From contig CAMCTC010000167.1 in assembly GCA_945878355.1 (NCBI GenBank), forward strand, positions 1 to 7,737: a stretch of DNA of 7,737 nucleotides. Reading direction: 5' to 3'. The notes under the pieces were generated by a model that was not told where the DNA came from, searched no databases, and worked only from the letters and a program-made list of their open reading frames with translations. Of the stretch, positions 4,528 to 7,737 are shown in pieces. Source of the stretch: Bordetella parapertussis. Its GTDB lineage: Bacteria; Pseudomonadota; Gammaproteobacteria; Burkholderiales; Burkholderiaceae_C. Position 1 is the first letter of the stretch. Each line of letters starts with the position of its first letter. The position numbers were made by a program, and so were the translations under genes.

Positions 4528-5098
4528 CGCGCACTCCGTCGAGTAAATTGATTGTGGGCTGTGCCAACACCTTGTTCACAAAAGAATCCGGGTCAGCGCG
4601 CCGCTGCTCAAACTCCTGCAAGGTATAGCACGTGGGGTTGACCTTGCGGCCCAACACCTCTTCTGCGGACTGGAGGTGCTCCAGCACCGCGGCCAAACTC
4701 AGGCCCGCTCCCACCAACATCACATCCACATCGCTGGCCGATGTGTCTTCTTGCCGGGCCACCGACCCGTAGATCAATGCATGGGCCAGTTTGGGCCGCA
4801 GGGGCTCCATGGCCTGCATGAGTACCGCGTCCACGCCACAAGTCTTGCGCGTCAGCGACACCAGCTCCGGGTAAAGCGGGCTGGACGGGTTGGCCTGGAA
4901 AACCCGCAAATTTCCCATGCGCGTGCTCAGCACCACATTGGCCAAGGTCAAACGCTTGAGCTCCTGCTGAAGCGAGGCACTGCTCAACCCCGACAAGCGC
5001 AACAGCTCGTTCAAGAAAAATGACCGCTCAGGCTGGCCGAACAACCAGCGAAACAAGCGGGTCTGACGGTCAGAAAAAATGGCTTGAGCAAGAGACAT
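4517..5098 (-). CDS. MNT-type nucleotidyltransferase with N-terminal winged helix, putative antitoxin
   Basis: A 193-residue two-domain protein. Residues 1-65 form a winged helix-turn-helix (SFFLNELLRLSGLSSASLQQ, then LKRLTLANVVLSTR). Residues about 85-185 carry the minimal nucleotidyltransferase fold with IYGSVARQEDTSASDVDVML: Gly111-Ser112, Arg115 and Asp123-x-Asp125, the metal- and nucleotide-binding signature. In MNT-HEPN systems the MNT protein neutralises the HEPN RNase, in studied cases by adenylylating it. The fused DNA-binding domain suggests it also represses its own promoter, where two operator-like near-palindromes occur at 5111-5143. GGAG lies only 2 nt before the chosen ATG, closer than usual, but no better start is seen. 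The motif is complete, so the protein is probably active. The IS66-like relic begins 58 nt upstream. Confidence 0.8.
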   Translation of the reverse strand: MSLAQAIFSDRQTRLFRWLFGQPERSFFLNELLRLSGLSSASLQQELKRLTLANVVLSTRMGNLRVFQANPSSPLYPELVSLTRKTCGVDAVLMQAMEPLRPKLAHALIYGSVARQEDTSASDVDVMLVGAGLSLAAVLEHLQSAEEVLGRKVNPTCYTLQEFEQRRADPDSFVNKVLAQPTINLLDGVRDGR

Positions 5099-5156
5099 AG
5101 CTCCAATTTAGCATGATCGTGCTACTTACAAGCATGACCATGCCACTGTTGGGACG
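5099..5156 (-). promoter_or_regulatory. Control region of the MNT-HEPN operon with paired operator-like sites
   Basis: Two copies of a near-palindrome, gcatgatcgtgc (5111-5122) and gcatgaccatgc (5132-5143), start exactly 21 bp apart, two turns of the helix, so bound dimers would lie on the same DNA face. Each has GCA-TG arms with one or two off-symmetry bases. A possible promoter on the minus strand is TTGTAA (5131-5126) and TAAATT with a short 15-nt spacer; this part is weak. The winged-helix domain of the MNT protein is the natural candidate binder. Confidence 0.6.
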
Positions 5157-5522
5157 GTACGTGTTCACGGGGTACGTCGAAGCCCGATAGGCCTGCACCT
5201 GGCCGGGTGCAGCCTTGAGCCGGCCGCCCAGCTATCTGTCGAGCGCGCAACTCAGCCGGTGGGTGCGGCAGCAAGTGGCCTGGGCATCAAGCGCGGCGGC
5301 GCCGTGTTGGCGATGAACGCCGTGACGGCCTCATGCATGAACTGCCAAAGGTCCACCCCTTGGCGCAGGCAGGTTTCATGAACGGTGAACCCGTGCGACA
5401 GGAATTGATCCCCGCGCAAGGACTGCGTCGGCCCCGAGATCTTGCGCCTGAGAACCAAGGCGCGCAGCGCTTGGCTCAGGTTTGACTTGGCGCCAACAGT
5501 CGGATAGGCGGTGAACACGTAC
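5157..5522 (-). mobile_element. Internally deleted IS66-like element with both ends
   Basis: The relic is bounded by perfect 12-bp inverted repeats GTACGTGTTCAC (5157-5168) and GTGAACACGTAC (5511-5522). Between them only the C-terminal end of an IS66-type transposase remains, joined within about 25 bp to the opposite terminal repeat, so most of the element has been deleted while both ends were kept. The flanking 8-mers (5149-5156 and 5523-5530) do not match, so no target duplication is visible. Similarity to repeat copies A and B resumes right at its right edge. Confidence 0.6.
5252..5488 (-). pseudogene. IS66-family transposase, C-terminal fragment
   Basis: The minus-strand frame reads ALRALVLRRKISGPTQSLRG, DQFLSHGFTVHETCLRQGVD and LWQFMHEAVTAFIANTAPP, to a stop at 5252. 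This matches my memory of the end of DDE transposases of the IS66 group: the R-A-L-R ... R-K-I-S-G-x-T-Q-S-x-R-G-D helix after the last catalytic Glu, then H-E-T-C-x-R-Q-G-x-D-L-W. Upstream residues (YVFTAYPTVG) come from the terminal inverted repeat and are not transposase. About 80 residues remain of a protein usually several hundred long, so it is inactive. It could in principle still be mobilised by an intact relative because both ends persist. Confidence 0.65.
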
Positions 5523-5622
5523 ACCCTACTCAGCCGCGCGCCGCCGCGTTGACGCCCCCAACGCCAGCCGCCACAGAGTGTTCAAATTTAAGACCCGGTC
5601 CAGCCACGCAAGCTGACGGGGT
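5523..5622. repeat. Rpn-tail repeat, copy C (no rpn attached)
   Basis: Starting at the IS66-like right end, ccctactcagcc matches ccccactcagcc of copies A and B. The hairpin GCGTTG (5546-5551)/CAACGC (5559-5564) has a 7-nt loop here, and the 19-mer is at 5581-5599. A weak second pairing CCCG (5594-5597)/CGGG (5617-5620) is possible. The rpn coding part that precedes the other copies is missing and appears replaced by the IS relic. Confidence 0.7.
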
Positions 5623-5874
5623 GCCACGACTCTGGCCGGTGCGGTCTAACGTGCCGCACAACGGCCAGCCTGAACCCGCCCGCCCTGCAGCCCCAGCGTC
5701 TGTCGCAGCACCGGCATCAAGCGCGCCACGCCCGCCCGGCTGCGGCGTCCACGCGATGGGCTTGGTCGGCGGCCACAACCAAACACCGTTTGCGTGAAGC
5801 ACCTGACAGCCTGCCCCATCGCGTTGCGTGCAATCCATGCCCGGCCCCGCGTCGCGCGATACCGTCGGCGTGCC
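5623..5874. other. GC-rich stretch without a supported gene
   Basis: Several overlapping open frames exist here on both strands but none shows a family motif or good ribosome-binding site. Bases 5672-5698 match 1064-1090 of the glycosyltransferase fragment at 26 of 27 positions, so part of this stretch may be another eroded glycosyltransferase piece. No convincing rpn promoter is visible; the rpn ribosome-binding site GAGGA begins at 5875. Confidence 0.4.
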
Positions 5875-5884
5875 GAGGAACCCC

Positions 5885-6874
5885 ATGCCCGACCACGACA
5901 ACAGCTACAAACTCTTGTTCTCGCACCAAGAAATGGTGCGCGACCTGCTGGTGGGATTTGTCCAAGAGCCCTGGCTGGCCGAGATCGACCTCAGCACGCT
6001 CGAGAAAGTCAACGGCAGCTATGTCTCAGACGACCTGCGCAGCCGCGAAGATGATGTCATCTGGCGCGTGCAGTTCAAAGACCGCTGGCTCTACCTCTAC
6101 ATCCTGCTCGAGTTCCAGTCCAGCGTCGACGCCTACATGGCGCTGCGCGTCATGACTTACCTGGGCCTGCTCTACCAAGACATCCTTCGCCAAGGCCAGC
6201 AGCCTGCCGGCCAGAAACTGCCGCCGGTGCTGCCCATCGTGCTGTACAACGGCCAGCCGCGCTGGACCGCCGCCACCGACATCGCCCAGCTGATCGAGCC
6301 GCCGCCCGGCAAACTGCGCGAATACACGCCGCAGTTGCGCTACCTGCTGCTCGACGAAGGCGCGATCGACGAGAGCGCGCCGCTGGCGCTGAAGAACCTG
6401 ACCGCGGCACTTTTCAGGCTTGAGAAAAGCCGCGACAGCAGCAACCTGAAAACCACCTGGACGTCGCTGCTAGACTGGCTCCGCGAGCCCGAGCAAAGCT
6501 CGCTGCGCCGGGCGTTCATCGTGTGGATCTACCGCGTGTTGAGCACCAGGCACCCTATCGGCATCGAAATGCCCGACCTCGGCACATTGTTGGAGAACGA
6601 AACCATGTTGGCTGAATCCGTCGAAAAGTGGACTGAACAGTGGGAGAAGCAGGGCCTCGTCAAGGGCCGGGTGGAGGGCCTGGTTGAAGGCCGAGTGGAG
6701 GGCCGCGTCGAAGGCGAAGTCGCCGTGCTAGCCCGGCAGCTGACCAAGCGCTTCGGCCCGCTCGACGAGCAAACCACCGCGCGCCTCAAGACCGCCACGC
6801 TGGACCAACTCGACATCTGGTCCGACCGCATCCTTGATGCGCCCACCTTGCAAGCCGTCTTCGACGGCCACTAA
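5885..6874 (+). CDS. Rpn family recombination-promoting nuclease / putative transposase (full length)
   Basis: The 329-residue protein starts at MPDHDNSYKLLFSHQEMVRD (ATG 5885), chosen because GAGGA lies 5 nt upstream and relatives begin this way; a frame open to 5828 adds non-homologous residues. Residues 5 to about 200 are the Rpn/YhgA-like PD-(D/E)XK nuclease domain. Its site is visible as SREDDVIWRVQF (Asp56/Asp57) and ILLEFQSSVD (Glu76-x-Gln78, the E-x-Q form usual in this family). About 240-256 is a charged helix (MLAESVEKWTEQW), 261-278 consists of four-residue G-(R/L)-V-E repeats, and 279-329 is the DUF4351 domain. E. coli Rpn proteins are Ca/Mg-dependent DNA endonucleases that promote RecA-independent recombination and can act in phage defence. 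An internal ATG at residue 241 has its own GGAG. Three C-terminal fragments of relatives lie in this window. Confidence 0.88.
   Translation: MPDHDNSYKLLFSHQEMVRDLLVGFVQEPWLAEIDLSTLEKVNGSYVSDDLRSREDDVIWRVQFKDRWLYLYILLEFQSSVDAYMALRVMTYLGLLYQDILRQGQQPAGQKLPPVLPIVLYNGQPRWTAATDIAQLIEPPPGKLREYTPQLRYLLLDEGAIDESAPLALKNLTAALFRLEKSRDSSNLKTTWTSLLDWLREPEQSSLRRAFIVWIYRVLSTRHPIGIEMPDLGTLLENETMLAESVEKWTEQWEKQGLVKGRVEGLVEGRVEGRVEGEVAVLARQLTKRFGPLDEQTTARLKTATLDQLDIWSDRILDAPTLQAVFDGH
6605..6874 (+). CDS. Possible internal rpn product (RpnS-like intragenic antitoxin)
   Basis: Inside rpn, ATG 6605 follows GGAG (6592-6595) at 9 nt and would give an 89-residue protein with the charged helix, the G-R-V-E repeats and DUF4351, in the same frame as Rpn. 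In E. coli several rpn genes are known to produce such short C-terminal proteins that inhibit the full-length nuclease. The conservation of this ATG and GGAG in the free-standing fragment at 3759 supports it here. No internal promoter is obvious, so translation from the rpn mRNA is assumed. Confidence 0.45.
   Translation: MLAESVEKWTEQWEKQGLVKGRVEGLVEGRVEGRVEGEVAVLARQLTKRFGPLDEQTTARLKTATLDQLDIWSDRILDAPTLQAVFDGH
6665..6712 (+). repeat. 12-nt coding tandem repeat in rpn
   Basis: Four consecutive 12-nt units of the form ggc-cgN-gtN-gaR (one with ctg) encode G-R-V-E, G-L-V-E, G-R-V-E, G-R-V-E. Fragment B has only a single comparable unit (S-R-V-E), so the number differs between copies. Changes in number keep the frame and would alter the linker length before DUF4351. 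Confidence 0.8.
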
Positions 6875-6994
6875 AAACCCGCCGACCAAGCCGGTCGAAC
6901 CAGGCAGCCAAGCGCCGCCACGTTGACGCCCCAACGCCAGCCGCCCGAGGGCCTTCAAATTTAAGACCCGGTCCCGCCGGGGATCCTGCCGGGT
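6875..6994. repeat. Rpn-tail repeat, copy D
   Basis: After the full-length rpn stop. The hairpin is CGTTG (6921-6925)/CAACG (6932-6936), one pair shorter than in copy A. The 19-mer is at 6954-6972. The second stem ACCCGG (6966-6971)/CCGGGT (6989-6994) is perfect, with CCC/GGG inside its loop. As in copy A, the 19-mer supplies the stop codon (6963-6961) of a convergent glycosyltransferase fragment. Confidence 0.75.
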
Positions 6995-7416
6995 TTCGCG
7001 GCGAGCGCCTCAAACCGCTGCTGCAGCAGCGCGCGCATACGCGCGCCGATGGCTTCGGGCGAAGACATTTCGGCTACTTGCTGCGGCAGTTGCAAGGCCC
7101 AGGGGCTGCCGGCTGCGGTGCGGGCTGCGCGTAGTTGGCGGGCGGCGTCGGGGATGTCGGGGTCAGCCCACCAGGCTTGGTCGGCGGGCTAGATGAAGTG
7201 GTACTCGCCTGGGGCCACCGCGCGGCGGGTCCATTTCACCGGGTAGCCGGTGTCTTGGGTCAAGAAGTCGGTGTTGTCCGAGAAATTGGTGCCCACCACC
7301 GGCTTGCCCAGCAGCATGGCCGCGGCCAGCGTGCGGCCAAAGCCCTCGGCGCGGTGCAGCGAGACGCAGGCATCGCAGGCGTCGACCAAGCCCAACACCA
7401 CCTCGCGGTCGAGCGT
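6961..7416 (-). pseudogene. Glycosyltransferase C-terminal fragment, copy D, with a nonsense codon
   Basis: A second copy of the C-terminal end of the glycosyltransferase at 410-1182. It shows TLDREVVLGLVDACDACVSL, HRAEGFGRTLAAAMLLGKPV and VKWTRRAVAPGEYHFI, then TAG at 7192-7190, where copy A has GAG (Glu). After the stop the frame continues with PADQAWWADPDIP and so on to the shared TAA in the 19-mer. The E-x7-E motif keeps the first E-G-F-G, which copy A has lost, but its second Glu is Ala, which copy A keeps. Similarity to copy A ends sharply after gcggtcgagcgt (862 versus 7416), where unrelated DNA begins. The N-terminal two thirds are absent, so the fragment is inactive. Confidence 0.8.
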
Positions 7417-7536
7417 CAACTTATCGCCACCGTCGCACAACAGCACATCGTGGTTGCCATGCAGGGCACGCAACCACAGTAGCCCCGCCACCAGTCCACG
7501 GTTCCCTGACCCCTGCACCAACGGGCATGCAGCCAC
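7417..7536 (-). pseudogene. Possible calcineurin-like phosphoesterase scrap
   Basis: On the minus strand, GNRGLVAGLLWLRALHGNHD then VLLCDGGDK is fused in frame to the glycosyltransferase fragment. R-A-L-H-G-N-H-D resembles the G-N-H-(D/E) metal-binding motif of ApaH/PP1-like phosphoesterases, and N-R-G before it may come from the D-R-G/N-R-G motif of the same family with a deletion between. The piece is too short to be sure; it may be chance. The frame starts at 7536 without a ribosome-binding site. Confidence 0.3.
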
Positions 7537-7560
7537 CGATTGTCTGCCCTTGCGCCTGAG

Positions 7561-7737
7561 TCAAGCCTTCTCTCGCCCCTGCTCGACGGCCTCTCGGAGC
7601 AGTGCGTTGATCCGGGTTTGCCAGCCGGGACCGGTCGCCTTGAATGCCGCCAACACCTGGGCATCAATGCGCATATTTAGCGTCGGCCGCTTCTCGGGCA
7701 ACGGCGGGCGGCCGATGCGCGCCAACCGCCGCATGCC
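7561..7737 (-). CDS. brnA: BrnA family antitoxin, C-terminal part (brnA3, cut by the right edge)
   Basis: Reading from the right edge, 58 residues include RRLARIGRPPLPEKRPTLNM, then RIDAQVLAAFKATGPGWQTR and INALLREAVEQGREKA before TGA at 7563-7561. This is the BrnA core (G-R-P ... R-x-x-x-x-V-L-x-x-F-K-A-T-G-x-G-W-Q-T-R-I-N-x-L-L-R), the ribbon-helix-helix-like DNA-binding half of the antitoxin. The N-terminus and its presumed BrnT partner lie outside the window. It differs clearly in sequence from brnA2 (VLDYFKSTGAGWQSRMDGVL), so it is not a recent duplicate. Like brnA2 it is encoded upstream of a glycosyltransferase C-terminal fragment on the same strand, though with about 145 bp of other sequence between. 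Confidence 0.8.
   Translation of the reverse strand, partial: GMRRLARIGRPPLPEKRPTLNMRIDAQVLAAFKATGPGWQTRINALLREAVEQGREKA

Noticed and set aside
5149..5530. Target-site duplication around the IS66-like relic
   Set aside because: The 8-mers ttgggacg and accctact on the two sides do not match, so no duplication can be claimed.
5530..5965. Minus-strand frames upstream of and into rpn
   Set aside because: No recognisable domain; part is antisense to the rpn start and part is repeat copy C translated. Kept only as an unassigned stretch.
6665..6712. CRISPR or other non-coding repeat array
   Set aside because: The 12-nt units are in frame in rpn with codon-level variation and no spacers; it is a coding repeat.

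Overview
The window looks like an accessory island from a GC-rich betaproteobacterium, most likely Burkholderiales/Comamonadaceae. This is an inference from base composition, codon use, and the resemblance of the Rpn, MNT-HEPN and glycosyltransferase proteins to families common there. It holds no housekeeping genes. It is a patchwork of toxin-antitoxin (TA) modules, copies of an Rpn nuclease, a broken glycosyltransferase and an insertion-sequence relic, many of them damaged.

Left part (1-2240): the left edge cuts a BrnT toxin gene (brnT1, minus strand). Next come the 3' end of an rpn gene, a repeated intergenic element (copy A), and the C-terminal half of a GT4-type glycosyltransferase on the minus strand. 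The N-terminal half of the same glycosyltransferase lies at about 1784-2200, and a complete brnT2-brnA2 cassette sits between the two halves on the same strand. The simplest reading is that this cassette interrupted the gene. brnT2 itself carries a frameshift; brnA2 looks intact.

Middle (2200-4130): an AT-rich, intact BrnT-like/CopG-like pair runs on the plus strand (2242-2804) from a strong promoter with a perfect palindrome over its -10 box. It is followed by a small rpn/brnA chimeric remnant, a vapB-vapC pair whose toxin has a nonsense codon and a substituted PIN-domain acid, a stand-alone rpn C-terminal fragment with its own ribosome-binding site, and repeat copy B.

Right part (4111-7737): an intact MNT-HEPN pair on the minus strand has two operator-like near-palindromes 21 bp apart. 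Next to it is an internally deleted IS66-like element with both ends preserved, then repeat copy C, the only full-length rpn gene, repeat copy D, a second copy of the glycosyltransferase C-terminus with a nonsense codon, a possible phosphoesterase scrap, and the 3' end of another brnA cut by the right edge.

The strongest themes are: (1) at least five TA loci in 7.7 kb, some intact and some dead; (2) an rpn 3' module with a conserved tail (hairpin plus an invariant 19-mer) scattered four times, together with a free-standing C-terminal fragment that resembles the intragenic Rpn antitoxins known in E. coli; (3) a shared promoter layout in three BrnT-type toxin genes, with the -10 box only 5-6 nt from the ATG, predicting leaderless or nearly leaderless transcripts.
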